A stretch of 64,000 nucleotides of DNA from Piliocolobus tephrosceles (GCF_002776525.5 NC_045453.1:37396873-37460872); one strand, 5' to 3'. Shown: positions 1 to 11,860, counted from the stretch's first letter. Notes: generated by a model not told the origin, from the letters alone. Numbers and translations are program-made.

Positions 1-664
1 TGTTGCACATCGTGAGGTGCCAGTTCCCAAATCTCTTCTCTATTTGGAATTGAGGCCACTGATTTGGCATAGTCTCAGAGGAGAGTCAGTCCTTGGCATG
101 AATGCACAAGTCTTAGTCCATCAGCTGAGGCTTTCAACATTCTGAGACAGGATGTACTCACCATCACCACACCTTGAAAACCAACCATCCAAGATTATTC
201 AGTTGGCCATTTTTCCTGTTTGTTTTTTATTTTCAAAACAACTCTTTACTTTGAATACATAATAATGATATTTGATAAAGCAATGCCAGCAGAATATATC
301 AACAAGAGACTCTTTAGCAACCCCAAGTTAGACAGAAGTGAGCAGGTCAGAACTTATAAATAAGTATTGCCCACATTCAGGAAGAAAATGCTATTTGGGA
401 GCCAATTAGTGGACAGAAAGATTCTGAGCCACACACATTTGGGATGAAATCACCATAAGAACAGAGAGCACTGATTTACCCCCATGATCCAACAGGAACA
501 ATTTCTGTCAGACAGCAGAAAGCCTCTGGTGCTCCTTGGGCAATGGTATCACAAGAGAACTGCTGAGGCAAAAATGCTGTGTCTATCTGTCCTTATTATC
601 ATCAAGAATGTGAGCTACAGTCAGTTCTCACTGAAAACACCTATACTACAAAAAATAGTCTCTA
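1..664. other. Unique AT-rich non-coding DNA
   Basis: I see no recognisable gene, RNA gene or clear repeat here. The short open frame at 484-675 has no recognisable motif and no codon pattern that sets it apart, so I treat it as chance. Confidence 0.5.
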
Positions 665-800
665 CCATTTGCTGAGAATTTATCTTAAGCCAGAGCTATG
701 CTCAAACCTTCACCCACATCCCTCTGTGTTTTATAGAGAAGGAGGCTAGAAGGACAGAGGTGAAGCAGCTGACCACCAGCTTGTGATTTCACTCTCTCTC
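665..800 (-). repeat. Possible MIR fragment, badly decayed
   Basis: The order of motifs resembles an inverted MIR: a stretch like 'ttttatagagaaggaggctagaaggacagaggtgaag' style (bases like gaggaaactgaggcacagagaggt), followed by sequence resembling the MIR core. Divergence is high and I could easily be wrong. It has no bearing on any gene. Confidence 0.3.
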
Positions 801-1194
801 TAGTTACTCCCAAAACCCACATTTTTTTCCGCAAACCTACAAAGTGTGTCTTTAAAAAGCAGCACAGTAATGTCTTCTAAGGTGTCACAGTTTTTAGGTT
901 AGATAACAATGTGTTTAGTAATAGTCCATCATTATTTTTTGCCCTGTAAGCCAACTTACTTGGAATAGCTACTCCCTGTCCTCTCTGAACCACAGCCATT
1001 GCTACAAGCTGGGGGAAGTCTGGGAGACAGGATGTGATAAGTACGTGTGTGCATGTGGCTAGCGTGGGCGGCTGCCATGCATAAGTTTATTTGTCCATTC
1101 ATTCAACAAATAGTAAGTGGGCATCTTCTGCATACCTAGCATGTCCTCCGAAGATCAGTGAAGGCCGATGTTTGTGTGGTTCATAATTGGCAGT

Positions 1195-1690
1195 ACCTTA
1201 TCAAGGGCAGGTGTCCCAGTCATGTTGCTGAAGAACACGCCTCCTCAAAACTTAGCAGAGGTTAACACATTCATGTTGTTCATCAATCTGCAATTTGCAC
1301 AGGGTGTGATGAGTCTGTTTGCTTCCATACCATATCAGCTGGGACAGCTCGAAGGTTGGGGATGAAATCACCTGACAGCTGGCCCCCTCACCCGATGGCT
1401 GGCCCCCTCACCCATCTGGTGGTTGAAGCGAGCTGGACACTGGCTGAGGCTGTGGCTGGAGCACCTGCACGTGACCTCTCCATGTGGCTGCTCGGCCTCC
1501 TCAGTGCAGAGTGGCTGCTCCATGATTGAGTATGCAAGTGTCCAGGCAGATGCTGCACCACCTCTTAGGATTTTGCCTTCGGTTCCACAGTCTCACCTCC
1601 TGGGAGTCATGGTCCCACCCAGATTCAAAGGGAGGAGTGTGAGCATCATGCTGTGCACAGGGCAGGGTGTGGGAAAAAAGCTGGTGCAGC
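1195..1690 (-). mobile_element. MaLR (MLT1-type) LTR, inverted and decayed
   Basis: From about 1225 the sequence reads gttgctgaagaac...cctcaaaacttagcagaggttaac, which matches the reverse complement of the MLT1 3' end (normally gcataacaaactacc ccaaaacttagtggctt). The later part has the spaced motifs expected in an inverted MLT1: gctgaggctgtggctgg, cacgtgacctctccatgtgg, and near 1617 a 'cccacccagattcaaagg' block. No internal retroviral sequence is attached. A 20-base direct duplication (gctggccccctcaccc) lies inside at 1378-1413. Confidence 0.5.
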
Positions 1691-2234
1691 CAGCTTAGGG
1701 GAATCCAATCTGCCACAGCAGCTCAGAGGCTTTCCTGCAGGCCCCATGGTACAGAGTTGGCTGCTCCTCAGCTGTGCTGTTGAAAGATGTCAGAGTAGTT
1801 TAATAAGAGGAGAGCTGACATGTGGTTCTGGTCTTAGCTGGGGAGACAAGGAATGCTGGCGTCACATAACAGTTAGGGCAGCTTGTCCTTTGTGCCTGGG
1901 GTATGTGTGGCTGTTGGGGACCAGGAGGCTTCACACCCCTTTCTCTCAAGCCTTTATGCAGCTCAGGTGGGAGGCTAGGACCTCAGACTCTGGAGAAAGA
2001 CCAGGCCATTTGCTAGCTAGTGGGTGTGGGTCCCTGACCTTAGTCCCAAAAAATATCTGCAGAGGCTGAACCTCTTCACTGATGCTTTGGACACAATGTC
2101 ATTAATTAAAACTGATTCATGGTGATTTTTGTTTCTCTACTCAACCAAAAAGAGTGTAGTGTGGCAATAAAGTCTGAAAACAGACAGACTATTATTTCAT
2201 CACCTACTATAATATAGTATCAATAAACCATGCA
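1691..2234. other. Unique non-coding DNA
   Basis: Nothing recognisable. The 138-codon open frame across 1653-2069 has no family motif and overlaps the end of an old LTR, so I consider it accidental. Confidence 0.45.
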
Positions 2235-2420
2235 TTGTGTGGTTCCAGGCCTGTGGCTACCCTGATTATTCTCATAACAACCTTTAAATTAGTGCCCCTG
2301 CTTTGTGGATGTAGAAACTAAGACAGGAAAAGATTAGCCATTGCCCAGGGTCATGTACAGACCACCAGGATTCAACCTCACTTCCATTAAGTGTTAAACT
2401 TGTAGTCTGTTCAATGAGCT
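2235..2420 (-). repeat. MIR SINE, inverted
   Basis: The stretch follows the inverted MIR order: 'attctcataacaacctttaaat', then 'gatgtagaaactaagacagg', then 'ttgcccagggtcatgtacag', then 'ccaggattcaacctc'. These correspond to the reverse complement of the MIR tail, core and tRNA-like head. Substitutions are many, as expected for this Mesozoic family. Confidence 0.65.
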
Positions 2421-3174
2421 AGCTGACAACAGAAAGAACATTACAAAAAAAGAAAATGCGTTGTCTCTCCTCATCAGGAAAGGCTCCCATGCCCCCAGTG
2501 CGGGAACCATTTGGCCGGTGTGGTGCTCACTACTGAGGAATTGTTTAAATCGCTCAAAGTTTCCACACTTCACTGGGGAGTGACTCGGTGAAGGCTTTGA
2601 TATCACTTATGCTGTATGGGGTCCCCAGGGATGAATTGAACTGTGAATCCTAGAAGATATCTCACCAATCTCTTCCTATTGCACCTGCTATTGGCATTCT
2701 TCTCCCCAGACTGCATACTATCCCTCACTGGAAACACTCAGGGCTCCTCATCTAATAGAAGACCCACTATGCCACCCACCTATTTCCAAACTGGGACCAA
2801 AGTGTCGCCCTGAAAATTCACAGGTGCTAGTAACGTGGTCATTGAAAGCTGTTTTCTATGAAAGCTTAGAGACGTGGTAAACAACATTCATTTTGAAGGC
2901 AAGGACTCAATAGTTGAAAATTCCCATCTGGGTAGCAAAAGCTGTGCTTTTAAGATACCCAATCACGAGTATTCTGAAGCTCATTACCATCCATGAAGGA
3001 AGAGGGTATGGAAAATAACTAAGTTCTAAATGTCTATTCTTCCTGTTGTCACTCTAGCATTGCAAACACCCTCTCATTGGCTGCCTATCCCCTCCACCCA
3101 CGCCCATATTTTAGGTCAAAGAGTCCCTTCTGTGAATCAGAGCAGTGTCTTTCTCATCTTTTCTCTTTTTCATG
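2421..3174. other. Unique non-coding DNA
   Basis: No gene, RNA gene or repeat that I can support. Confidence 0.45.
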
Positions 3175-3480
3175 CCAATCTTAAGCAAGTCACAGAGCTG
3201 ACTTTGTGAGACCAGGTGGCAATTGTTCGCCCCGAAAACCAATCATACACTAACGCTGAGTGCCTCAATCGCAGTGAATGTGGCAGGGCGCCCTCGTAAT
3301 CAGGCCCTGCATCAATGCGCCTGGTGCCTGTGGGCAGCTCTTGCTCTGTGTGGGAAGGCGGGGGCCTCTTCCATCTGCTAGGAGCTAAAGCAATGACTGT
3401 GTTCACTGACACAGCCTCGGCTGCCTCTGTATCCATATGCTGTGTATTCATGGCACGTTAATGAAGAAATCTTCTGTCTT
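3175..3480. promoter_or_regulatory. Repeat-free, CpG-retaining block; possible conserved element
   Basis: This block contains no recognisable transposon and keeps more CpG dinucleotides (for example at ttcgccccgaaaacc near 3227 and the ggcgccctcgtaatc area near 3287) than the surrounding DNA. It also holds homeobox-like cores (ccaatcat, gttaatgaag). Kept CpGs in a low-CpG neighbourhood can mark an unmethylated or constrained element, but I have no alignment, so this is only a candidate. The 93-codon minus frame inside it has no recognisable domain. Confidence 0.25.
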
Positions 3481-3589
3481 GCCTGGACTAATGGGGGCTG
3501 GTGAGAGCGTGGAACACCAAGGGAGCTGGGGAAGGTATTCTATCCAAGAGGTACTGGCTGACCAAAGAAGAGAGCATTAGGGGGTGATG

Positions 3590-3710
3590 CCAGGGTCGCT
3601 ACACTTGAGCCCATTTCTCTACCAGAGCAGCTGTGCAATCTTGGGCGAATGAATTGAGCTGATCCTCCAGTCCACAACTACAAATGCAGTTTCCAATAGT
3701 CACTTCCTCT
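3590..3710 (+). repeat. Possible MIR fragment
   Basis: The motif 'agcagctgtgcaatcttgggcgaatga' resembles the MIR core (agctgtgtgaccttgggcaagtta), followed by a weak 'ctgatcctccag' counterpart of the MIR 'cctcagtttcctc'. Short and diverged. Confidence 0.35.
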
Positions 3711-4299
3711 CAAGGAATTTATAAACATGAAAGGGATCACACGTGTGTGGGATGGTTTGGGAAAGCAGTTGTAATTAGAAGTGTGATGCAAACATGATGT
3801 CAATAACGGCTGGCTTACCGTTTTGCCAACCAGGTACATTTGGGAGCCATTTAACTGCTGTATGGCAGGTGAACTGCTTCTTTACTTGGAGGAGAAAAGC
3901 TATACTTGCTCAAAGTAGAGCAATCTTTCTAGAGCATGAGTCCCGGATGTGATAGAACTTCCTAGAAAGTTCCATCTGTTTCCTTTGTCACATACTGAAG
4001 TCTATGCTTGTAAGAAGAGCAAGTGCAGGAACCTAAATTCCACACTGCGGTATGGGTGCTACACTGGGCAGCTAAGTGCTGTAGTAAGCTGCCAAACTGT
4101 TCATCAGTGGCCTTGGCTGTTTCCTTTTGATTCCGTTTTCTAAGCACCTAATTCGCTCCTCAATCCCATTGCTCTGTCTCTGTTACAGCAATTTCCACAA
4201 AACCTTGAAATCATTTTTTGCTGGTCTCTCTTTTTCCCTAGACTTTCCAGGCCTTTCAGGTAGAATAAACTGTTGCTTGCCAGCGGATCAGAACCCTGT
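3711..4299. other. Unique non-coding DNA
   Basis: Nothing recognisable on either strand. Several 60-70 codon frames overlap each other on both strands without any family motif. Confidence 0.4.
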
Positions 4300-4700
4300 G
4301 AGTGACACTTGCAACCATTTACCTTTGCTGCATAACAAACTACCACAAATCAAGTAACTCAAAACAGCATGCATTTTATAGTTCCTATTTCTGTTGGTCA
4401 GAGGTTGGGCAGGTGGCTGGATTTTTCTGCTTGGGGTCTTGCAAGGCTGAAAACAAGGTGTCAGCCAGCCTGTCTGGGAGGAATCTGCCTCCAGGGTCAT
4501 TGGGTTCTCGGCTGAATTCAGCCTTGCAGTCCAGGACTGAAGTCCTGTTTTCCAGCTAATCCCAGTGACCACTCTTAGCCTCTAGAGGCCACACCCCAGC
4601 TTCCTGCCATATGGCCCATCCATCTCCAGTGGAGAACCCCACCCCTGCTGAATTCACTTCAAGCTATGACCTGACCTTCCTGGCTGTGACTTGCAGACAG
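4300..4700 (-). mobile_element. MaLR (MLT1-type) LTR, inverted
   Basis: At 4329 'gctgcataacaaactaccacaaatcaagtaactcaaaaca' style sequence matches the reverse complement of the MLT1 terminus (...gttttaagccactaa...ttgttatgcagcaa). The expected 'ttctgttggtcagaggttgggcaggtggctgg' and 'aaggtgtcagcc' blocks follow in order. The far end is hard to place. It is a solo LTR with no internal region visible. Confidence 0.55.
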
Positions 4701-6921
4701 ATTGGAAGGGCTCCTGTGGCTGAGTCAGGCCTGCTGGATAATCTCCCCAACTTACAACCAACTCACCTGAGAACTTCATTACTTCTGCGGAATTCCTTGA
4801 TGGCCCAACCTCAATTCATGTTTCATTGAGTGACTGAGGGAAGATGAGCAGGACTCTTGGTGCCAACTTAGAATTCCATCAGTCACAGCACACAAAGTCA
4901 CTTCAAGAAGTATTGGTAAAGTGAAGGAAAGGCATCAAGTCACATTTTTCCCTATGAGAAACTTAGATTATAAGGTACATCTTTGCAGTAGCCTAGGATT
5001 TCCAAATGCACCCCAGCCTAAGCCTGCCTCCAATGAAACCACAGTTCCCCTTTCAAATGCAGATTCCTAGACCCAGGGGATTCTAGTGTCAAGCAGGCTA
5101 TCTGCCTTCTAGCAGGCTACTCCTTGGGGGCATGTTTCCCTCTACACCTCATCTGGAAATGACTGGAAGAAGCCTTTGCACCTGGAGACGTTGCTAGATG
5201 GGCAATGAAAAGCATCACTCAGCAAGGAGGCTCTCAGGAGGGATCTTCGAGCCCCCATCTGGCAGCCTGGACCTGGGGCTACCACGGATTAAGGATGCCA
5301 CCCAAGGAAACAAAGGATCCAGGGACAGAAATGTAGAAATTAGTACTCATCCAGAAGATGAGTAACAACAGCTGATACTTACATAATACCTTGCTAATAA
5401 GCATGAGCAACTACTTGTGGAAATGGCAGCACTTTCCATCTGTATCATAGCATTGGGAGTTAACAGAAGGGGATCCTAGAGTTACCAGTGGACATAGCAT
5501 TTAGCCAGTAAGCAAACATTGCTGAGCCAGGTTCGGAGAGATGCCCCTGCCCTCAATAACCCACGACTCCCCACAGAGACAGGCAGATACACAAATGACA
5601 GGGGCTAAGAGTCCATACATCCTGTCACCAAACCGAACTCGGGTCCTCCTGCCCTGCGCAGCAAAACCAGACACTGACATCAGGACTGCAGCAACAGAAA
5701 GCCAGGCATTTATGGCAGAACACCACGCAAGGAGAATCAGGCAGCTCAGGCTTGAAACCAAAGCTGCCCTTACAGGTAAGGGTTTTTAAAGGCAGGGAGG
5801 CAGACATCACAGGCCAAGTCATCAATCAATGACCCAAAACAGGCAGAACATCTCCAAATGGGGATCCACAGGTCGTAGGTAGAGTCAGAGATGTTCTGAT
5901 TTGCAATAGGTTAAGGAAGGAAAGTTTGTCTAGACTGGGGGTCAGCAGAAAAGAGTGTTAGCTCTGGCCTGTGAGCATGACCTCCAGGCTCCTCAAGAAG
6001 AAACTGAGAGCAAGGAAAGGCAGGCAGAGCTCACTCCTCAGTCCCCCTTATCTGGGGTCCATGTGCCAGCAGGTCCAATTGTTGGGGGGTGTGGGTTCCT
6101 GAAAAACAACTCAGAGTCATATGTTAGCATGATATCTTTAGTTTCTATAGGGAAGCAAACACCCTATGACTTTAACTTCCTTGGCTACTGTTTTAAGTTA
6201 CTATTACCTTCTTGCTTATCAAATTGCTCATTTACTTCTCAGAGCTAGCTGGGTGTTTGGAATTTCCCTTGAAGGCACTCAAGATTTTCCTTTATTTCCA
6301 CACTTAGGAGCTGGAGGATGGCCCCCTGCTAAGAGCGGTCCCTGCTGTGTCTCCGCACTAATGGCAATATGTACAAAGCAACAAATGGTTCTGCTGCATC
6401 CAAAGGAAACCTGGAAAAGTGTAAAGGCCAGGTTACATTTGAGCCCAGGTTTTCCATTTCTTTAGCCATGTTGGCCACATCTTCACTGGGTGGCCAGCGT
6501 TTCAACAGTCAAAGTGGACACCACCGCCCACATCTGAGACCACTGCCCCCAGAGGGGCTGGTCCGTACTCAGCTACCTAACAGGACTGGAGGCTGGGCTT
6601 CCTGGGGCCGAGTGACACAAGGTCATTATTAATAATTCTACCCACTCAAAGGACTTGATATACACCTAGTGAGTTGAAATGTTACTGACACAAACTCCTA
6701 TCTTACTCTGATTGCTAGTAGCCCCCTTCCCTCTTCCTACCTGCTCCCAAGAAGGTAGCCAGACTGGGTGTTCCTCATCTGGGCTGGGTGTGAAAGGGGG
6801 AGGATTTCTGCTACTGAGCTGAAACAGCAGTTTCTAGGCACCCAAAAGACAACCACGCCTTCTTTTTGTTTTCTAGAAGGCCAGTGCAGTGTATACCAGA
6901 CAGGAGGGAAGTTTAGAGCTC
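4701..6921. other. Unique non-coding DNA with a possible MIR remnant
   Basis: Over two kilobases with no recognisable gene. At about 5345-5460 'caacagctgatacttacataatacc' and what follows resemble the end of an inverted MIR, but weakly. Open frames at 5501-5825, 5955-6632 and 6737-6998 overlap on both strands and show no domain. Confidence 0.4.
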
Positions 6922-8085
6922 CACGAGACTGTAAAGGTGGCTGTGGCATGTGGGGCTCAGATTGGGCACCTGCTACCCAGGGCTGCTTCCAGCTCTGATG
7001 AAGTGGATAGTAGAGCTATCAAGGACCCCAGCATTGACTTTAACTACATGGTCTACATGCTCTAGTGCAGTCCTACCAAGGCAAGTTCAAGAGCTCCTTC
7101 AAACAGAGGGCAGGAAGCCTGTGACCAAGGACCTGTCTCTGTCCTCTGTGAGCAGCCACCCTCCCAATGCCCCTCCCCTGCCTGTGGCATGCAACGGTGA
7201 TGAGCAGCGGAGACCACCAGAGCTGTCAGTGCCTTAGAGAAGCTGGGCTCCCTTCAATGGTGGAGCCGCAGGGTCAGTGTGTTTGCCACTTCTTTGAAGT
7301 CTGTGTTTGTCATGGGAGTCAGGAATGAGAGCAGAGCTGCCCCCAGACTCAGTAACACCTCCTGCACCATGAGTCACTTGTCCTCCCTGCCCTCGAGTAA
7401 CTTTAGCAATATTGGCATCACGGAGAGGCTTGGGACCAGTCTACACCATCCTGCCCTCCAGAAGACTCTGTGGCTAACTGTGGCAAGGTGGACATGGAGC
7501 TGCTCAAATGCCAAGGCAGCAGGCAAGGCCATCCCTGAACTGAATGGGATGCTCACTGGCACAGTCTTCTGTGCCTCCATACCCACTGTGCCTGCCACTG
7601 AGCTGACCCACTTGTCTGGAGAAATGTACCAAACACAATGACACCCACAGTGACTTAGTGGGTGCCAGGGACCCCTGCTGAGACTCTTACTTCCCTAAGA
7701 GCAGGTTGTCTTCTGGGACTTGAACAATAGCACACACCCACTCCCCCAGCCTTGGTCTTGGGCTGGCACTGCTCTCAGTGATCTCTTTATCCAGCCCATT
7801 CCCTGGCATGATCATGCATTTGGCCACAGCAGCCTCTTTGTGGACCTCACAGTCCTCATGGCCTCCAGAACACAAGAGCCCTGGACCACCAGCCCCAGGA
7901 GTGACATGAGAGGAAGAGAGAGGCCCTCAGCCAGTGAGAGTCCCGGCCTCGAGCAACTCCATCTCCGAACAACTGATGGTCTCCTATTCTGCAGTAGGCT
8001 CTCGCATCAGGCCCTTGAGGCAGCGGTAGGGCTTCCAGAGCCCTGCTGTGCCCTGCACCGTTGGTGCTGTCTGTGCTGACCTCTC
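6922..8085 (+). pseudogene. GAPDHP: GAPDH processed pseudogene, nearly full length
   Basis: The sequence follows the GAPDH mRNA from close to its start codon to the 3' untranslated region with no introns, although the functional gene is interrupted many times, so this is a retrocopy made from spliced mRNA. Landmarks in order: 'gtaaaggtgg' near 6931 (the KVKVG start), 'agattgggcacctg' near 6958 (GRIGRLV), 'cattgactttaactacatggtctacatg' region near 7032, 'gtttgtcatggga' at 7305 (FVMGV), the catalytic-cysteine region near 7354 where the SCT codons survive but the following TNC is lost, 'catccctgaactgaatggga' near 7531 (VIPELNG), and 'ctggaccaccagcccc' at 7881 in the 3' UTR. The start codon is gone, the stop codon near 7872 reads caa, and frameshifts and small deletions make it about 50 bases shorter than a normal 1008-base coding region. 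The divergence suggests an old insertion. I see no poly-A tail or target duplication. The longest open piece is 7279-7641. It cannot make a glycolytic enzyme. Confidence 0.92.
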
Positions 8086-8599
8086 TAGCCCGCACAGCGG
8101 GAAGCAGTGCAGCAGCATGCTCTGACGGCGAGGAGGGAGTGGGCACACACTTGAGAGTAACTGCGAGCTGCCCCTGGCGTCACATCACATTGTCAAGTTC
8201 ATGTTTTCAGCTGCAGTGAAAAAGAAGGAACTTCTTGTAGGGAACTCAACTAAATTGTCTTTAAATGACTAAACCCTAGGGACGACAAATGCCATTTCGT
8301 CATGCATTTTCCATGTAGATTCCCATACACTGCTACTCCCAAGAGGGGATTTTCTGCCACATGTATTGATGGTCTTTTTATTTTGGGTTTTGCTCTATCT
8401 GGAAGGATTAACAAGAACGACATTAAATCCCACACGAATCCCTTTGCCCTTGTAGCGAGAATGACCTTGAGAAGGCCAGCCCTTCCTAGCTCAGGGAGCA
8501 GCTTTGTGGGAGATGAGTCTCAATTGCCAGGACTCCCCAGGGCCAGGCGTCCTCCATTCAGGCGCACTGCTTCCCCTCCTTGTCCCAGCAGTCCTCACA
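8086..8599. other. Unique non-coding DNA
   Basis: No recognisable feature. The end of the GAPDH copy grades into this stretch without a visible poly-A tail. Confidence 0.4.
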
Positions 8600-8800
8600 T
8601 TCACTTCCTGTCTTTCTGTCCAAGCCACTGCCCTTGACTTCAGCCCTCCTCTCATCTGTTACCCCAAACCTCTCAGCTCCACTCTTCTCATTCAAGTCAA
8701 ATATTACCTAATTAGCATCACTCTCTTCAGAAACTTGGCTCCTTCTTGCCTCAAGGTACAGTTTAGGGGACAACCCACCTTGGGCTGTGTGAACACACTC
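8600..8800 (+). repeat. Possible L2 LINE fragment
   Basis: The pyrimidine-rich text with 'ctcattcaagtcaaatattacctaatt' and 'ttcagaaacttggctcc' resembles the L2 segment that normally reads 'agctcaaatgtcacctcctcagagaggcc'. Weak, by eye only. Confidence 0.3.
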
Positions 8801-10424
8801 CTTCCCCACTGACCTCAACCTGTGTCTGACACAGCAAAGGTTACACCACTGCCCTACCCACAGCGCTCCTTCCTTTCCTGCAAGGTGAATTCAACAGGAA
8901 CTTCAGAGCTGGAAATTGCTCCCTAAATAGTGGGCCACCTCCACCTGCCATGAGGTGGGAGACTCCGGGCTGGCTTCTGTGATGAGGCTGGAAGGTGTCA
9001 TGCACCCTGCGCCCAGCAGCAGAGCCCCTCCGGCTGCCTGTTTGCCCTGAGCCCCCTGCCTTCACAGGCACACACTCCGATGGGGATCACTGTTGCAATG
9101 GGGAAAATGAGTTGTTTTCCACCTGGGTGGGTGTGAAGGGAGGAGAGGAGTCGTCCTTGTCTCCAAGTTCTCCTGTCACTCATGCTGCTTCAGAAGCCTA
9201 TTAGGGTCGCCATACCTGGAGCAGTGGATTGCGAGGGGCTTGGAATGAATGCAGGGTCTGCTGCTCACTGCTTGCAGAGTCCAATTAACAAGAGTGAGGT
9301 CAGACAGAGAGAAGGTGACCATTCCAGAGCTTGGCTAAGGGGAAGAAGATACAGGCTTCTGCCTTAAGGGAACAGCTTCACCTGTACAAGCAGAAAGCAG
9401 AAGCTTTAAAGGGGAACTTGGCATGAAAGGCATGCAGGGGACTGGGGAGGAGATGGTGGGGTCTGCATGACTTATTTCAATATCTTACCCATTGGGTGGT
9501 CTGGCTGGTGCTATCGTGGTCAGAGCTAGGTCATAAGTTGACCATTGTCTCGAGGCAATCTCCTGGTGGGGCTGAAACCCACAGGGCGCCTGGTTTGGTT
9601 CACTTGGTCCTCTGAATTTCCAAGCAAACATATAGTGAGATAAGCTTGCAGTGCAGGGAGTGCCTGGTGGAGGGAAAGGAATGGTTATAGTTGCATTCCT
9701 GAAGAGCTAAGTAAAAAGTGAACACACAGGGAAAAAGAGAAAAGGTAAAGATGATTTTTAGGAAAATGGGGTACTTGGTTACAGTCTGAGGTCTTAGGCT
9801 GTGGCATCAGGTCTGATGAGCCGTAAGCTTTAGTAAACATGGAAGCAGTGGGCGCAGAGCAGAGTCAAAGCCTGGAGAGAGGGTGACTGCTGAAACTGCC
9901 CCGCCTCAAGATGGGGGTACAGATAAGACAGTGGGCTGGAAGCTGCACCTGAGCTCATAGGATGGGTGTGGGGGCAGGTGCGCAGAGGGTAATAAAACAA
10001 AGGTAAAAGCCAGAGGTGTCTCCAGAGCAAGAGGCCACTCCTGGGGCCGAGAGGCTTCCAGCTGGCACCGAGAACATGCCTCCAGCCTCTGGCCTCTGAC
10101 AGTCCTGTGGGACCGAAGGGCAGTTCCTGTCAGTGACCACTCATAGTCAGCAAGGGAGCCTTCCCCCAGCTTGTTCATTTTCAGTTTTCTCTATGCTAAT
10201 TTAAAACATAACTGCCCCAGGGAAGGGCTGCACATGGAGTCAGTCATGATTCAGTGTGGACTGGCAGCTGGGACCCCGAGCACCCAGGAAAGCGGCGTGG
10301 CGTGGGGACTTGTTCACCTCCCAGCTGTGACTGCAACCTCAAAAGGGAAAACACGTCACATTCACAAGGAAAAGAACCTCATCTACATCACATTCTTTCA
10401 CACATTTGAAGTTCTGCAGCTTCT
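8801..10424. other. Unique non-coding DNA, origin unclear
   Basis: No gene recognised. The part from about 9380 to 9830 has an LTR-like feel (purine-rich with a gtaaagatgattttta... segment) but I cannot match it to a family. Open frames near 9830-10178 are on the minus strand, overlap one another and carry no motif. Confidence 0.35.
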
Positions 10425-11337
10425 ATGCTATTTTTTATTGTGGTGAAATACACATAACATAAACTTTACCATTCTAATCACTTTTAAGTGCACAGCTGAG
10501 TGACATTAAGTACATTCACATTATTGTTCAGCCATCACCAATGTCCATCTCAAGAACCTTTTCAGTTTCCCAAACTGAAGCTTCATACCCATTAAACAGT
10601 CACTCCCTATCTCCATGCTCCCCCGAGCTCCTGCACTCACCCTTCTGCTTTCTCTCTCCATGAATTTGAAAACTCCAGGGACCTCACATAAGTGGAACCA
10701 CACAGTATTTGACCTTTTTTGTCTCGCTTATTTCACTTAGCATAATGTCTTCCCAGTTCACCATGTGTCCTAGCACGTCAGTACTTTATCCGTTTGTAAG
10801 GCGGAATATATTCTATTTGATGTATTCACCACATTTTGCATATCTGTTCAGCTGCTGATGGGCAGTTGGTTTGCTCCTACCTTTTGCTACTGTGAATAAT
10901 GCTGCTGTGATTACGGGTGTGCAAATATCTGTTAAAGTCTCAGATTTCAGTTATTTGGGGGAGATACCCAGGAGCAGAATTGCTGGATCATATGGTGATT
11001 CTATTTTTAATTTTTCGAGGGATGGCCATACCATTTACCACAGCGGTTTGACATTCCCTCCAGCACTGCACAAGGGTTCCAGTTTCAACTTCACATCCTC
11101 AGTCACACGTGTGATTATCTGTTTTGTTTTGTTTGTAATAGCCATCCTAGTGACTGTGAATTGGTATCTCATTGTGGTTTTGGTTTGCATTTTCCTGATT
11201 ATTAATGATGTGGAGCACACAAGCTTATTGGCCATTTGGTTATCATCAATGACGAAATGTCTATATTTGCCATTTTTAAATCAGGTTGTTCGTTGTCTTG
11301 TTGTTGAGTCATAAGAGCCCTTTATATATATATATAT
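10425..11337 (-). mobile_element. L1 (L1M-age) LINE, left part
   Basis: This follows the reverse complement of L1 ORF2 and its 3' region. Recognisable runs include 'gtggtgaaatacacataacataaa' style text at 10440, 'gcttatttcacttagcataatgtc' at 10728, 'gctactgtgaataatgctgctgtga' around 10886, 'ggatcatatggtgattctattttt' around 10985 and 'tattggccatttggttatc' around 11226. Frames are broken throughout. The 147-codon plus-strand frame at 10871-11314 is antisense to L1 ORF2 and is not a gene. The element is interrupted at 11338 by an Alu and resumes at 11634. Confidence 0.9.
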
Positions 11338-11633
11338 TTATTTATTTATTTTAGACAGAGTCTTGCTCTGTTGCCCAGGCTGGTGAGCAATGGCGCAATC
11401 TCAGCTCACTGCAAACTCCACCTCCAGGGTTCAAGCAATTCTCCTGCCTCAGCCTCCTGAGTAGCTGGGATTACAGGCACACACCACCATGCCTGGCTAA
11501 TTTTTGTATTTTTAGTAGAGACAGGATTTTACCATGTTGGTCAGGCTGGTCTCAAGTGCTTGACCTCAAGTGATCTACCTGCCTCGGCCTCCCAAAGTGC
11601 TGGGATTACAGGCATGAGCCACTGCGCCCGGCC
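11338..11633 (-). mobile_element. AluS inserted in the L1
   Basis: An inverted Alu: a short A-tail equivalent (ttatttatttatttta), 'gacagagtcttgctctgttgcccaggc', the internal 'gtagctgggattacaggc', and the terminal 'gcccggcc' at 11626-11633. Features such as 'gtgatctacctgcctcggcctccc' fit an S subfamily. It splits one L1 copy, so it is younger than that L1. A simple TA-rich stretch (tatatatatatattta) precedes it. Confidence 0.93.
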
Positions 11634-11860
11634 TATTTTAAATATTAACCCTTTATCAGATATATAATTTGCAAATATTGTTTCCCATTTCATGGCTTGG
11701 CTGCCTTGTCACTTTGTCAATAGTGTCCTTTGATGCACAAAAGTATTTAATTCTGGTGAAGTTTTATTTCCCTGGTTTTTCTCTTGTTGTCTGCACTTTT
11801 CGGTGTCCTATCATTCTCTATGCTTTTGAGACCTTTGAAATCTAGTACAGTCCCATACCT
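11634..11860 (-). mobile_element. L1 (L1M-age) LINE, right part
   Basis: The L1 sequence resumes directly after the Alu: 'aatattaaccctttatcagatatat', 'gtcctttgatgcacaaaagta' and 'ttctcttgttgtctgcactttt' match the reverse complement of L1 ORF2 upstream of the interrupted part. Both sides join in register, which supports one original element. Confidence 0.85.

Noticed and set aside
10871..11314. 147-codon plus-strand frame with hydrophobic segments
   Set aside because: It is antisense to an old L1 ORF2.
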